Origin: Azophilus sp965200465
GTDB taxonomy: Bacteria; Pseudomonadota; Gammaproteobacteria; Pseudomonadales; Azotimanducaceae
Length of the DNA: 64,000 nt
Direction of reading: 5' to 3'
Assembly: GCA_965200465.1 (NCBI GenBank)
Contig: OZ241358.1
Span: forward strand, 3,162,001-3,226,000
In this document: positions 36,655-45,373 of the stretch, piece by piece
Numbering within the stretch: position 1 is the stretch's first letter
Layout of the letters: each line of letters begins with the position of its first letter
Notes under the pieces: generated by a model
Seen by the model: only the letters and a program-made list of their open reading frames with translations
What the model was told of the DNA's origin: nothing
Databases searched by the model: none
Position numbers and translations under genes: made by a program

Positions 36655-37700
36655 AGCGCAGCCACGGCAAATTCCGCGTTGGGCGTACAGTCAGGCAAGA
36701 CGTCGGACTTCCACAGCCGGACGGTAAACCGTGCGTCCTCCGCGATGAGGTCCGGCTCGGTACCATTGTGACTCTTCATACCGTCAATGATGAGGCGGTG
36801 AACGCCCAAGCGCGGTTTCTTCGGGCGTCGGTAATCCCGCACTACATTCCCTAGGAACTCGTTGCGGATGCAGCGTGTGCCCGCGCGCATCTTGTCGACG
36901 GTCATGTCATCCGGCAACGGCCCGGGGCTGACGACTTCCAAGCGGTCGGCGTATACGTCGACTTCAATGGCGCTAGCCGAGAGATAGTCTCGGTGGGCGA
37001 TGGCGTTGAAGATCGCTTCGCACACCGCCTCCGGCGCGTAGTCCCACGCACCCTGTCGGGCGTCGCTTCCAAACCGTTCCGTGCTCGCGAAGCGCCGAAT
37101 GAACATCATCGTTTGACCAACCAAGCCCGGTTCTTGCACGGCCCCGTCTTCGCCGTGCAGCGGCACTATCGGTCCGTGCAGAGCGTCACGTTCCCTGACG
37201 TTGCCGTCCTTCGTCTTGCCAATGTATGCCGTTGCCTCGATTCCCGCCTGCGGCAGGTACCTGCTGGGATCCTTGCCGAACAACATCAAGCTCGCAACAG
37301 TGGCCGCCGGCGGCTCGCCGCTCTGCGCCCCAAACCGTCGCTGCAGAATGCCCGCATTCAACAGCAGCGATTGCCAAGCAACTTCGTAGGAGTGGTTTCG
37401 CTCCGGCTGGCTGACGAGCATCGTCCTATTCGCATCGGTCCCATCCGCCTTTGGCGTCTCGAACAGGTCCTGTTCACGCACTCGCACGAAGTAATCCACA
37501 AGCCGACGGTGGTCGAGGTCCGCGATCGAGGTGCCGAACATCGGCTGCCTCCCAAAGTGAGCTGCCCGCTGCCCTCGTGCGAAGCCGCTCTCATGGTCGA
37601 GACTTGCTGAGTCGCCAGTCACCGCGTCTATCCTGCTTTTCTTGGAGTGCCAAGAATCATGGTGACGGGACGGCGGAAAACGGCTTGGCCGCGCACTCAA
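36651..37700 (-). CDS. COG2865-type ATP-binding protein, N-terminally short
   Basis: The frame carries the C-terminal part of predicted regulators with an AlbA_2 plus GHKL-like ATP-binding domain: EAVCEAIFNAIAHRDYLSAS, then VDVYADRLEVVSPGPLPDD and TRCIRNEFLGNVVR. In typical members about 120 residues of AlbA_2 DNA-binding domain come first; here the equivalent region starts late (FGTSIADLDHRRLVDYF, ATG 37541) and the preceding 53 residues are not family-like. The TTG at 37700 overlaps the DUF2513 stop (TTGA). It is either truncated or a variant that has lost the DNA-binding domain. Its stop overlaps the helicase start. Confidence 0.72.
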   Translation of the reverse strand: MSARPSRFPPSRHHDSWHSKKSRIDAVTGDSASLDHESGFARGQRAAHFGRQPMFGTSIADLDHRRLVDYFVRVREQDLFETPKADGTDANRTMLVSQPERNHSYEVAWQSLLLNAGILQRRFGAQSGEPPAATVASLMLFGKDPSRYLPQAGIEATAYIGKTKDGNVRERDALHGPIVPLHGEDGAVQEPGLVGQTMMFIRRFASTERFGSDARQGAWDYAPEAVCEAIFNAIAHRDYLSASAIEVDVYADRLEVVSPGPLPDDMTVDKMRAGTRCIRNEFLGNVVRDYRRPKKPRLGVHRLIIDGMKSHNGTEPDLIAEDARFTVRLWKSDVLPDCTPNAEFAVAAL

Positions 37701-38041
37701 ACACCCACCAGCTTAGTGACGAATTCCACCGCGGCTTGAGCAGCGCGAGCGTAGGGTACGCCACTGTTGAACGTGTCGATGAATCTTGACCAAACCTTCT
37801 CGCCATGCGTTGGGTTGGTCGCGGCGTTTAGGAAGTCGTAGCCGGCGTTGGTGATGCGGGCAATGCTACGTGCATCGCCCACCCACTTCGCATGGCCAGC
37901 GTCGACCAAGAGATCTGCGTGATGATGACGCCGGTGTTCTGGTCCGGCATAACCATCTCCGGGTTTGATCGCCATGATGGTGCCTTCGTCGCTCCTCGAC
38001 ATTTCTTCCAGCAAAGAGAGCATCAACTCTGGGTCTCGCAT
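37697..38041 (-). CDS. DUF2513-like small protein
   Basis: From ATG 38041 the product has 114 residues, starting MRDPELMLSLLEEMSRSDEG. The layout HHADLLVDAGHAKW followed by ARITNAGYDFLNAAT resembles DUF2513, a winged-helix-like family common near mobile and defence genes. It lies 42 bp after the DUF1156 methylase gene and overlaps the next gene, so it is part of the same operon. A DNA-binding or sensor role for this module is possible; no function is established. Confidence 0.68.
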   Translation of the reverse strand: MRDPELMLSLLEEMSRSDEGTIMAIKPGDGYAGPEHRRHHHADLLVDAGHAKWVGDARSIARITNAGYDFLNAATNPTHGEKVWSRFIDTFNSGVPYARAAQAAVEFVTKLVGV

Positions 38042-38083
38042 CAGCTTGGATCTCCTTTGGTATCTGGGCGTATATCCATGCAC

Positions 38084-40993
38084 TCACACATGGTCGTTCT
38101 CCACAGCCCCCGCCACCAGCTTGGCCGCGTCCGCGTCCTGCTGCCAGTGGTCGGTGTCCATGTTGGCGAGGTAGCGTAGCACGGCGGCGGCGGATTCGCG
38201 TGCTGGGCCGTGGTAGGCGGGGAGTTCCGTGCGCAGCCAAGTGAGGCTCTCGGCGGTGTCGCCGGTCTCGCGGGCGCACCAGGTGGCGTAGAGGACGTGG
38301 CGAACCAGGGTGCCGTCCTGGTCGGCGCTGGCGAACTCGGTGGCGGTCTTGAGGCGGGTTTGGTTGGCCTTGCCGGTGTGCAGCAGGTGGCCGTAGTCCT
38401 TGACGCCGAGACCGCGGGCGAACTCCTGGTAAACGCCGGCGCGGAAGTCGCCGTGGCGCTCCACGTCCAAGCCCTTGAGGTAGAGCTTCTCGGTGGGCGC
38501 GAGCGCGCGCCAGATGTGGCCGGGCAGGCCGTTCGGGACGAGATGGTTGCTGGCGGTGCGCACGGCGTCGGCGATGATCTTCTCAATGGGGTTGGGTTCG
38601 CCGCGCTTGCGCTCGCGGGAGAGCTCGTGGGCGACGTCGACGTCGCCGATGGCGCGGTAGTTGGTGAGCACACGCAAGGCGGCGGCGTAGGCGGCCAGCT
38701 GGTAGTCCGCATCCGAGAAGTTGGGATCGTCGCGGTCGTCAAGGGCGAGCATGGATTCGAGCTGGCGCTCCACTTCGGCCTCCACTTCGGGCACCAGCTC
38801 GTCCAGGAAGGCGGTGTCCTCGGAGGTCTGCTTGCGCAGCACCATCAGCACGGTGCCTTGGACGTAGTTGCCTGCCTTGAGGGCGGAATCCGTCTCGGTA
38901 GCGATGGTCCACGCGGCGGTAACGCGCAGGCCGGCCGCCCAGAGGATCAGCGTGAGATCGGCCCACACCGTGGCGTCCTGGTGGGTGAACATGACCACCT
39001 GCAAGCCGTTGTCTGGCATGTGGCCAGCGAGGTTCCGATAAGCGTCAACCATGCTGCTGCGGAATCCAGCGTCTGCACCGCGGATGGCAAGGGCGCGTTT
39101 GCTGTCGCCATGCCAGCGCGGGAACAGCTCCTTCCAGATTCGCCCATACCATCCCAGGAAGAACTCGGACAGCTCGTGATAGTTGACCGCGTCGGCATAC
39201 GGTGGATCGGTCACCCACACGTCAGCCGACCAAGAGTTCGCCCGAGCGTCCAGTGGCCTGACGTGAGATTCCGCAACCCGCGACACGGCAAGGCGTTGCG
39301 TGACGATGGTTGCCATGCGGGGCCATGGGCGCGTGACATACACAAGGAGTGTATTGAGGGCTTGATTGGCAAACGTATCCGCACCTTTCTCATTCGCCGC
39401 GTTGTCTACCCATCGTGTGAGGCGGCTGTTGAAGTTGAGGCATCGCGCAAGCACCAAAGCCAACGCTTGTCGCTGCTTCACGCTGAGGTCAGCCCGCTCG
39501 ACTATCTGTTGAACAAACGTACCGGCAAACAAAAGCTGGCGTGGATTGAACGGGTGATGCCAATGCGTCCAGCCACGCTCGCGTATCAGCCGCGTCGTCT
39601 CGTCGCCGGGCGTGATAGCGCGGCTGGGGATGCAGCCTCTCGCTTGCCATTCGGCCAAGCGCTCCTCGAGCAGGCGCAGCGCCTCGGCTTCGCGCTGCAA
39701 ATCGTCTTCGGTGACGGCGCGATACTCCACCACGGGGTCGTCGCCCGGAGACCGCCAGCGGACGCAATACAGGCGTTCCTGAAACACGTCCTCCGGGCGC
39801 GGCACGAGATCGTCGTTCGTCCACGGCCGCAGGCCGTAGCCGCGTCCGCCGCCACCGCGCTGATCGCCGCGAATCGCCGCCATCGGCGTGGAAGCGCGGC
39901 AGTTCGGGCACTCCAAACGAGAGCTTCGCACCGTGCCGACGGCTCGCGCAGCGGCGAGGGCTGCACAGCTTTCGCCGGAGCGGATGTCGATGTCGAAACG
40001 CTGGTTTGCCGCGTCCGGTCTCAGCTTGGCCACCGTGCGCGACTTCTCGCCAATCACCCAACTCGGCGCCAGCGGAATGCGCCAACCGCACTCCGGGCAC
40101 TTGGTTTCCGTGCAATACAGGAAGGCGTCCGCCCGCCAGCCGTTCTCGTCGTGCTCGATGCCCCACTCGGTCACCTGCGCGTCCACCGTTTGGAACACGG
40201 CCTTCTGCGCCGCACGCACTTCCTTGGCCACCTGCTCGCCGCCGCCGACGATGTTGAGTGCACCCCAGGTGAGCAACGCGGCCACCGGATTCAAGTCCGA
40301 CCCGTAGGCTTCGCAACCGATGCGCGCCGCTTCGAAGGGCACGCTGCCGCCGCCGCAGAACGCATCCCCCACCCGCGGCATGCGCCCGAAGCGCCGCTCG
40401 CCCAATTCCCGCACCAACCCCGGCAAACTGGCGGCGCTGGTGTGCAGATGCGCGTTTATGGTTTTCCAGGCTTCCGGCGAAGGCCCATCCAAATGCTCCG
40501 GCCGGGCGCAATAGCGCAGCTTCTCGTCGTAGCTCATGCGATCAAAGACAAGCTGCTGCAATCGTTGTCGTCCTTCAGGCTTGATGCCCTGCTTGAGCTT
40601 GAGGCGGTCCGATGCCGAGCTTGGCGCAAACCATTCCCCCCGTTCCTCCGGCGACAACAGACAGAGTACTTCCTTGAGCGGAATGTTGCTTCTCTTGCGC
40701 CTCCGCAAGCCATCTGCATCCATGGTGAGCAGAGCTAGAAAAACTTCCCGGTCCTTGCGCAGATCGTCGGTCGTCGGCATCAACAACCCAAGAATCACCG
40801 CCCGCACCAAGACCAGCGGCTTGCGCCCCCACCACTTGCCGAGTCCGGTCAACGTCTGGCTGTAGTTCGCCTTGCGCTCCTTGTAACTCTCCTTCGAGAG
40901 ACGCGAGACGGGGAACTGGGTCTCGATGAAGGTTGGGGCGTCGACGGCGACACCGACATCGCTCAGGGGCTTGACACGCTCATATTTTTTCAT
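38084..40993 (-). CDS. DUF1156 DNA N6-adenine/N4-cytosine methylase
   Basis: The 969-residue protein begins with the DUF1156 segment (IETQFPVSRLSKESYKERKA, GLGKWWGRKPLVLVRA). It then has a methylase FCGGGSVPFEAARIG motif for SAM binding, a zinc ribbon (CTETKCPECGW; CPNC) and catalytic DPPYADAVNY near residue 590. Large DUF1156 methylases of COG1743 modify DNA and are known from anti-phage clusters together with DUF499 ATPases and helicases. Here DUF499 is absent; the partners are DUF2513, a COG2865 protein and a PLD-SNF2 helicase. ATG 40993 is 37 bp from a divergent gene. Confidence 0.88.
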   Translation of the reverse strand: MKKYERVKPLSDVGVAVDAPTFIETQFPVSRLSKESYKERKANYSQTLTGLGKWWGRKPLVLVRAVILGLLMPTTDDLRKDREVFLALLTMDADGLRRRKRSNIPLKEVLCLLSPEERGEWFAPSSASDRLKLKQGIKPEGRQRLQQLVFDRMSYDEKLRYCARPEHLDGPSPEAWKTINAHLHTSAASLPGLVRELGERRFGRMPRVGDAFCGGGSVPFEAARIGCEAYGSDLNPVAALLTWGALNIVGGGEQVAKEVRAAQKAVFQTVDAQVTEWGIEHDENGWRADAFLYCTETKCPECGWRIPLAPSWVIGEKSRTVAKLRPDAANQRFDIDIRSGESCAALAAARAVGTVRSSRLECPNCRASTPMAAIRGDQRGGGGRGYGLRPWTNDDLVPRPEDVFQERLYCVRWRSPGDDPVVEYRAVTEDDLQREAEALRLLEERLAEWQARGCIPSRAITPGDETTRLIRERGWTHWHHPFNPRQLLFAGTFVQQIVERADLSVKQRQALALVLARCLNFNSRLTRWVDNAANEKGADTFANQALNTLLVYVTRPWPRMATIVTQRLAVSRVAESHVRPLDARANSWSADVWVTDPPYADAVNYHELSEFFLGWYGRIWKELFPRWHGDSKRALAIRGADAGFRSSMVDAYRNLAGHMPDNGLQVVMFTHQDATVWADLTLILWAAGLRVTAAWTIATETDSALKAGNYVQGTVLMVLRKQTSEDTAFLDELVPEVEAEVERQLESMLALDDRDDPNFSDADYQLAAYAAALRVLTNYRAIGDVDVAHELSRERKRGEPNPIEKIIADAVRTASNHLVPNGLPGHIWRALAPTEKLYLKGLDVERHGDFRAGVYQEFARGLGVKDYGHLLHTGKANQTRLKTATEFASADQDGTLVRHVLYATWCARETGDTAESLTWLRTELPAYHGPARESAAAVLRYLANMDTDHWQQDADAAKLVAGAVENDHV

Positions 40994-41030
40994 ATTCTAC
41001 CTATTCCGATAACTCTACGGGACAGGCCAA

Positions 41031-41585
41031 ATGCCCGAAGTCGCCATTGAGCAGAGCACGTTCGAGCGCCTGCAGCAACACGCGAGACCATTGGTTGACA
41101 CCCCCGACTCCGTGATAGTGCGAGCCCTTGATGCGCTAGACCAGTCGGCACGGTCGCAGGAACGGAGCGTAGGCGTCATGGAATACGGCCCAGATGCGCC
41201 GCTACCAGACGTGAAGCACACGCGGATTTTGGCAGCGTCCATCAATGGCCGGTCCGTTATGGCCCGGGCCAACTGGAATAATGTGCTTCGCCTTATGCTC
41301 ATCCGTGCGAAGGAGCATTATGGCCACTTCGAGGAGCTCAGGCGACGGTGCGCTGTGAACATCGTGCCACACATGAAGGACGACGACGGCTACAGGCACC
41401 TGCCACAAGCCGGGATTTCTTACCAAGGCGTGAACGCCAATGCCGCCGCCAACGCAATGGTTGCGTTGGCCAAGGACATCGGGGCCACGCTGGATGTGGA
41501 TTTCGAGTGGCGCGACAAGGAGCAGGCAGCGCATCCCGGCAAGCGGGGGCGAATTCACGTGCCTGCCCGATCACAGGTGGTGTAG
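41031..41585 (+). CDS. Unrecognised 184-residue protein divergent from the methylase
   Basis: I do not recognise a named family. The N-terminus (VAIEQSTFERLQQHARPLVD, then SVIVRALDALD) resembles the ribbon-helix-helix-like start found in some small DNA-binding proteins. The C-terminal half (YRHLPQAGISYQGVNANAAA, then VDFEWRDKE) looks globular. No membrane segment is present. It is divergent from the DUF1156 methylase with only 37 bp between starts and precedes hicA by 4 bp, so it may be co-transcribed with the toxin. It could be a regulator or a modification-sensing component. Confidence 0.65.
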   Translation: MPEVAIEQSTFERLQQHARPLVDTPDSVIVRALDALDQSARSQERSVGVMEYGPDAPLPDVKHTRILAASINGRSVMARANWNNVLRLMLIRAKEHYGHFEELRRRCAVNIVPHMKDDDGYRHLPQAGISYQGVNANAAANAMVALAKDIGATLDVDFEWRDKEQAAHPGKRGRIHVPARSQVV

Positions 41586-41589
41586 AACA

Positions 41590-41823
41590 ATGCCTAGCAA
41601 TGCTCCCGTTCCCGTGCTGAAGCCCAGAGAGGTGGTCGCGATCCTCAAGACGCTTGGCTTCAATCGGATGCGGCAAAGGGGGTCGCACATCCGGTTTCGC
41701 CACCCGGATGGGCGCACCACCACGGTTTCGATGCATGCTGGTCGGGACATCTCGCCAATTCTTCTGCGTCAGATCGCGAAGGACATTGGGATGACCAGCC
41801 GGGAGTTCGTGTCCTACGCCTAA
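41590..41823 (+). CDS. hicA: HicA-family mRNA interferase toxin
   Basis: The 77-residue product shows the double-stranded-RNA-binding fold of HicA: LKPREVVAILKTLGFNRMRQ, then RGSHIRFRHPDGR with catalytic His33, and a C-terminal LLRQIAKDIGMTSREFV. HicA cleaves mRNA unless bound by HicB. It starts 4 bp after the unknown 184-residue gene, and converges with the HicB gene 22 bp downstream instead of forming a hicAB operon. Length and motifs are complete, so it is probably active. Confidence 0.88.
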   Translation: MPSNAPVPVLKPREVVAILKTLGFNRMRQRGSHIRFRHPDGRTTTVSMHAGRDISPILLRQIAKDIGMTSREFVSYA

Positions 41824-41845
41824 CTCAGCTTGGATCGCGATGGCG

Positions 41846-42055
41846 TCACGCGATCTTAACCGTCTGCGTACCCACGTACTCGGCCTCCAACTCCGGCTCT
41901 CCGTCCTCCAAGATCAGCGCGACGACCTCCTGCAGGTTGGCGTTCAGCTCCTCGAGCGTCTCGCCCTGGCTGTGCGCACCGGGAAGGCCCGGCACATAGC
42001 CGACGTACAAGCGAGTCGCAGCACAACGTTCCACTACGGCTGTGTAAGCGTACAT
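41846..42055 (-). CDS. hicB: HicB-family antitoxin
   Basis: From ATG 42055 (GAGGTG upstream) the product has 69 residues with the partial RNase-H fold of HicB: YVGYVPGLPGAHSQGETLEE, then LNANLQEVVALILEDGE. It lacks the C-terminal DNA-binding helix seen in autoregulating HicB proteins. It lies tail to tail with hicA on the opposite strand (22 bp between stops). Transcripts that run past the stops would be mutually antisense. It may neutralise the adjacent HicA or be an orphan antitoxin. Confidence 0.82.
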   Translation of the reverse strand: MYAYTAVVERCAATRLYVGYVPGLPGAHSQGETLEELNANLQEVVALILEDGEPELEAEYVGTQTVKIA

Positions 42056-42189
42056 GAGCAAGCACCTCAAAAGCAGTGTCTAAGGAGAGTCTACCCCAAG
42101 TTTAGCGCGGCTGGCGGCGCTGAATGAACTCCCTCGCGGCGGTCTCTTTGGGCGAAGGCGCAATGCCGGTGCAACAGGGCAATTTTAAA

Positions 42190-42217
42190 GCAGTTTTTGG
42201 GTGCCCTCAAAAACTGC
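42190..42217 (-). terminator. Probable rho-independent terminator after the fic gene
   Basis: On the minus strand a perfect 10-bp stem (GCAGTTTTTG with CAAAAACTGC) and 8-nt loop are followed by TTTAAAATT. It lies about 45 bp past the fic stop and 135 bp before hicB, in the direction expected to end fic transcription. The stem is T/A-rich, which lowers certainty. Confidence 0.5.
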
Positions 42218-42261
42218 CCCAGCAGCACAGTCTCCAGCTAGCGGCAGCCTTAGCCCGTGCT

Positions 42262-43527
42262 TCAAGTGCCCGCCAGCGAATGAATGCGCCGCTCCAAGTC
42301 TTGTGGAACGGGAAAGGCGTAGGTCTTTCCGCCCATCTGCCGCCGCTTGAGCAGCCCGAGCTCCGCCAGCCGGAACAGGTCCGCCCGGGCCGTGGCGTAG
42401 GCGATGTTGTGGCTGGTCATGTGCAAGCGGATGGAATACTCCGCATCCGCATGGCGCAGGGCGTGGGAAAGCAGTGCCAGTTGGCGGTGGTTGAAATTCG
42501 ATGATCCCTTCAGCAGGCGGTCCACCTCGCGGATTTGCTCCATCTTCCGCTTGACATAGGACGCAAAGTCGTCCAGCGCCCGCAGGATCAGTTCAACCTG
42601 ATGGATGACAAAGTACGTCAAGTCATTGTCGTCGGTTTCCACGTGCAGAAATGCGCGGGTGTATTGCGCCGGCGCTTGGGCGATCAAGCGGCTGATGGAG
42701 GCGAACTCGAACATCCAGTAGCCGCGGTGCAGCATGGCCCAATAGAAGAGCGCCCGCGCCGCGCGCCCGTTTCCATCGGCGAACGGGTGGTCGTGGGCAA
42801 GCCAGAAGTGGAGCGCGATGGCGTGAATCACGGGGTGCAGGAAGGAACCATCGTCCAGCCCATCGTTGGCGAAACGGATCATCGCGTCCAACCGTTGCGG
42901 CAGCTCGCAGGCGGGCGGCGGCTCGTGCAGGACTTGCCCATCCCGCTTGTCCCAGACAGCGACGCGCTGATCCTCCGGTTGCTGCAGGCGGCCGGCAGCC
43001 TTGGGGTCTTCCAGCGTGTCTTCCGTTATCGTGGCGTGAAGGTGCCGCACGGCGTCCACCCTGAGCGGTTCGTCCTTAAGGCGGCGCACGGCCTGCATGG
43101 CCCGGTAGTTGTTGAGGATCATCCGCTCGTCCAGGTCGCGGGGCCGGCGCCCCCTGTGGATCATGTCCCGGGCCGCGGCGCGGGTGGTGGAGGCGCCTTC
43201 GAGCTGGCTCGAGGCGATGGCCTCCTCGATGAGAGAACTCACGACGAAGCGGTCGCCAAGCGAAGGCGCCTGCAACGGCGCGGCAGCCCCGACCCAACCT
43301 CGCGCCTGGCTGTCGATGCGATGCAGCGCCTCCTGCACGCTGTCCGGCAACATGAAGGCGAAGGCCTTGCCCCGAACATCGCGCAGCGGCAGCCAACGGT
43401 GTTGGGCTGTTCGCGCCAGCTTGACGCCCAGCCACCATTGCTCGTGGCTTAGGCCCTGCGGGGGCGGCAAGCGCCTCAACCCGTCCCAGTGTTCGTAGCG
43501 TCCCCGCGCCGATGAATAATGATGCAA
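42262..43527 (-). CDS. Fic-family protein (AMPylase) with inhibitory helix
   Basis: The 421-residue product contains the Fic active-site motif HPFADGNGRAAR in the middle. An N-terminal inhibitory helix (SSLIEEAIASSQLEGA, fitting S/T-xxx-E-G/N) precedes it, so it belongs to the self-inhibited class II type. A C-terminal winged helix (YSIRLHMTSHNIAYATARAD, LAELGLLKRRQMGG) suggests DNA binding. Fic proteins transfer AMP or other nucleotide parts onto target proteins. The N-terminal HWDGLRRLPPPQGLSHEQWW is typical for stand-alone bacterial Fic. The apparent start is a TTG at 43527; no clear ribosome-binding site decides it. Confidence 0.9.
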   Translation of the reverse strand: MHHYSSARGRYEHWDGLRRLPPPQGLSHEQWWLGVKLARTAQHRWLPLRDVRGKAFAFMLPDSVQEALHRIDSQARGWVGAAAPLQAPSLGDRFVVSSLIEEAIASSQLEGASTTRAAARDMIHRGRRPRDLDERMILNNYRAMQAVRRLKDEPLRVDAVRHLHATITEDTLEDPKAAGRLQQPEDQRVAVWDKRDGQVLHEPPPACELPQRLDAMIRFANDGLDDGSFLHPVIHAIALHFWLAHDHPFADGNGRAARALFYWAMLHRGYWMFEFASISRLIAQAPAQYTRAFLHVETDDNDLTYFVIHQVELILRALDDFASYVKRKMEQIREVDRLLKGSSNFNHRQLALLSHALRHADAEYSIRLHMTSHNIAYATARADLFRLAELGLLKRRQMGGKTYAFPVPQDLERRIHSLAGT

Positions 43528-43708
43528 GTCAATCGGTTTTCATCAAGAATTTTGATATTGATGGAAAAATAGTGTCGGCAGGCACCCTTGGCGTTGGTCT
43601 CCTTGGGGGAGAACAGGCCATCAACGCACTATTGCCAAGTCGCTTGGACAATTGCCATTTTGTCGATTAAACTCGACGATTATGGTTCTGTAGAGCAAGA
43701 TCGACAGA

Positions 43709-44938
43709 ATGGACGACAGGGATCTTCTGGACATCGCCTCCACTTGGAGTTTCTGGGACCGGCCGCCTCCGCAAGCGATACGCCGGAACCTCAAATTGCC
43801 CGAATCGCTGTCGAATCGCACCGCTGTGGTGATCCAAGGTGTTCGTCGTTGCGGCAAGTCCACTCTGCTCACACAGTTGATCGGGCTGTACCGGCTCAAG
43901 AGAAGGGACTGCCTGTTCGTCAACTTCGAGGACCCCCGGCTTGCCGGTTGTCTCAACTTTGAAACGCTGGAACAGTTGACGCGCTCGTTCAGCGAGATGC
44001 GGCCAAATGCGAAAACGCTCATGGTCTTTCTGGACGAAATCCAATGGGTGGACGGCTGGGAACGCTGGCTGCGGGCAAAGCTGGAGCGGCCCGGCCGCTT
44101 GCAATTCGCAATCAGCGGCTCCAACGCTCATCTGCTGTCCGGCGAACTGTCTTCCGTGCTGACCGGCAGGCACATCACGGTCGAACTCTTTCCTTTCGAC
44201 TTTTCCGAATTCCGCCGCGTGCATCCGGGGGGCTCCCTTGCCGACTATTTGCATCGTGGCGGCTTTCCAGAGCCAATCGCCAGCAGCGCAGGGGACCTGC
44301 TTTTGCGACAGTACTTCCTCGATATTTTAGAGCGTGACGTGCGGGAGCGGGTTGGTGCAAGGTCGTCGCTGGCCCTGCGGCAAATCGCGCAGATGGTCTT
44401 CGAATCGGCGGGTTCCGAGCTGAGTTTGCGTCGAATCTCAGCCGCCAGCGGCGTTGCCGTGGAGACCGCATCGGCCTACCTCGAAGCTTGCGAGCAGGCG
44501 TATCTCCTGTTCTCGTGCCCGTGGTTCGCCTACTCGGAACGCAAGCGGTCGCAGAGAAACCGCAAGTACTACCCTGTCGATGCGGCGCTGCGGCGAGTCG
44601 CCGTGACTCGTGTTGGCAGCGACTTGGGCAAGGCGTTGGAGATTGCCACTTTCGTTGAGCTGAGGAAGCGCTGCCGGGACGTTTTCTATTGGCGGGGCGC
44701 CGCGGGAGAAGTGGACTTCGTGGTTAATGCCAGCGGCGGACCCATTCCCATTCAAGTCACCGCGCAAAGGGCCACGGAACGTCACCTGCGCTCGTTGGAC
44801 GCCTTCCACGAGGCATTTCCTCACGCCGAAGAAGCATTGGTCGTGACGATGGAGGACTTCATGGATGTTCTTGCGCAACTTGACCGCCGAATCGGCCCCG
44901 CCCATGGCGTACCGCCAACTTCAGCCGCATCTTCATAG
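43709..44938 (+). CDS. P-loop ATPase of the DUF4143 (AAA/archaeal-type) family
   Basis: The 409-residue product has Walker A VRRCGKSTL near residue 48, Walker B MVFLDEIQWVDGW and sensor motif FAISGSNAHLLSGELSSVL. The C-terminal DUF4143 region with restriction-endonuclease-like fold has VFYWRGAAGEVDFVV (D/E-x-D pattern) and IPIQVTAQ. These widespread proteins are linked to mobile and toxin-antitoxin regions; their role is unknown. It diverges from the fic gene (181 bp between starts). Confidence 0.88.
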   Translation: MDDRDLLDIASTWSFWDRPPPQAIRRNLKLPESLSNRTAVVIQGVRRCGKSTLLTQLIGLYRLKRRDCLFVNFEDPRLAGCLNFETLEQLTRSFSEMRPNAKTLMVFLDEIQWVDGWERWLRAKLERPGRLQFAISGSNAHLLSGELSSVLTGRHITVELFPFDFSEFRRVHPGGSLADYLHRGGFPEPIASSAGDLLLRQYFLDILERDVRERVGARSSLALRQIAQMVFESAGSELSLRRISAASGVAVETASAYLEACEQAYLLFSCPWFAYSERKRSQRNRKYYPVDAALRRVAVTRVGSDLGKALEIATFVELRKRCRDVFYWRGAAGEVDFVVNASGGPIPIQVTAQRATERHLRSLDAFHEAFPHAEEALVVTMEDFMDVLAQLDRRIGPAHGVPPTSAASS

Positions 44939-45373
44939 AGATCCGCCGCATTGCGGGCGCTCAGGCCCAAGCAGCAGTCCTTCCATTCTGAGAAAGACCT
45001 TGGGTTGGCGTGGCGATGGGCATGTCGGCCGCGCCCTGAATTGCTTTGCAGCCTCGGCCCGCGGCGCCCTCCCGGCACCGTCACTGCGAAATGATGTTCG
45101 GATTCCTCGGGTTCAAAGCCGAAGCCCAAGGGCTTGGCGGGGCGGGCGGTGGCCTGCACGTCGAGGCGCAAGCCACTGGCGATACCGCCGTGCAAGGGTT
45201 TTTCCCGGCACAATGCCGGTTGTGAAAAACCGCCCTGCAGATGCGCCGATGAAGAGATTACTTCCCCGCCCGCTGAAAGTCGAACGGGATTTCACGGATG
45301 CCCGTCCGACCGGCTTTGGCGGCTGGTCCGCCCTTCGGCTCAAAGGCCCTGGGCCAATCAGCCATCGACCGCC
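44939..45373. other. 435-bp gap without supported gene
   Basis: I see no protein gene here. Open frames on both strands have no recognisable family or good start. The only structure is the inverted repeat at 45197-45231. The gap separates the DUF4143 ATPase from the 3' end of the TonB receptor gene, so both neighbouring genes end into it. Confidence 0.6.
45197..45231. repeat. Nested inverted repeat, possible bidirectional terminator
   Basis: GGTTTTTC and CCGGCA (45197-45210) pair with TGCCGG and GAAAAACC (45214-45219 and 45224-45231), leaving a three-base CAA loop and a four-base bulge. The 14-bp interrupted stem lies between two converging genes. The T run is inside the stem, so it is not a classical terminator. 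Confidence 0.5.

Noticed and set aside
34669..36771. Long open plus-strand frame opposite the PLD-SNF2 helicase
   Set aside because: Antisense shadow of a motif-rich helicase gene; low-complexity residue composition.
38210..40738. Long open plus-strand frame opposite the DUF1156 methylase (842 codons)
   Set aside because: High G+C keeps antisense frames open; the product has no family features while the minus strand has a clear methylase.
41590..42055. Standard hicAB operon
   Set aside because: The genes are on opposite strands, tail to tail, so they cannot be one operon.
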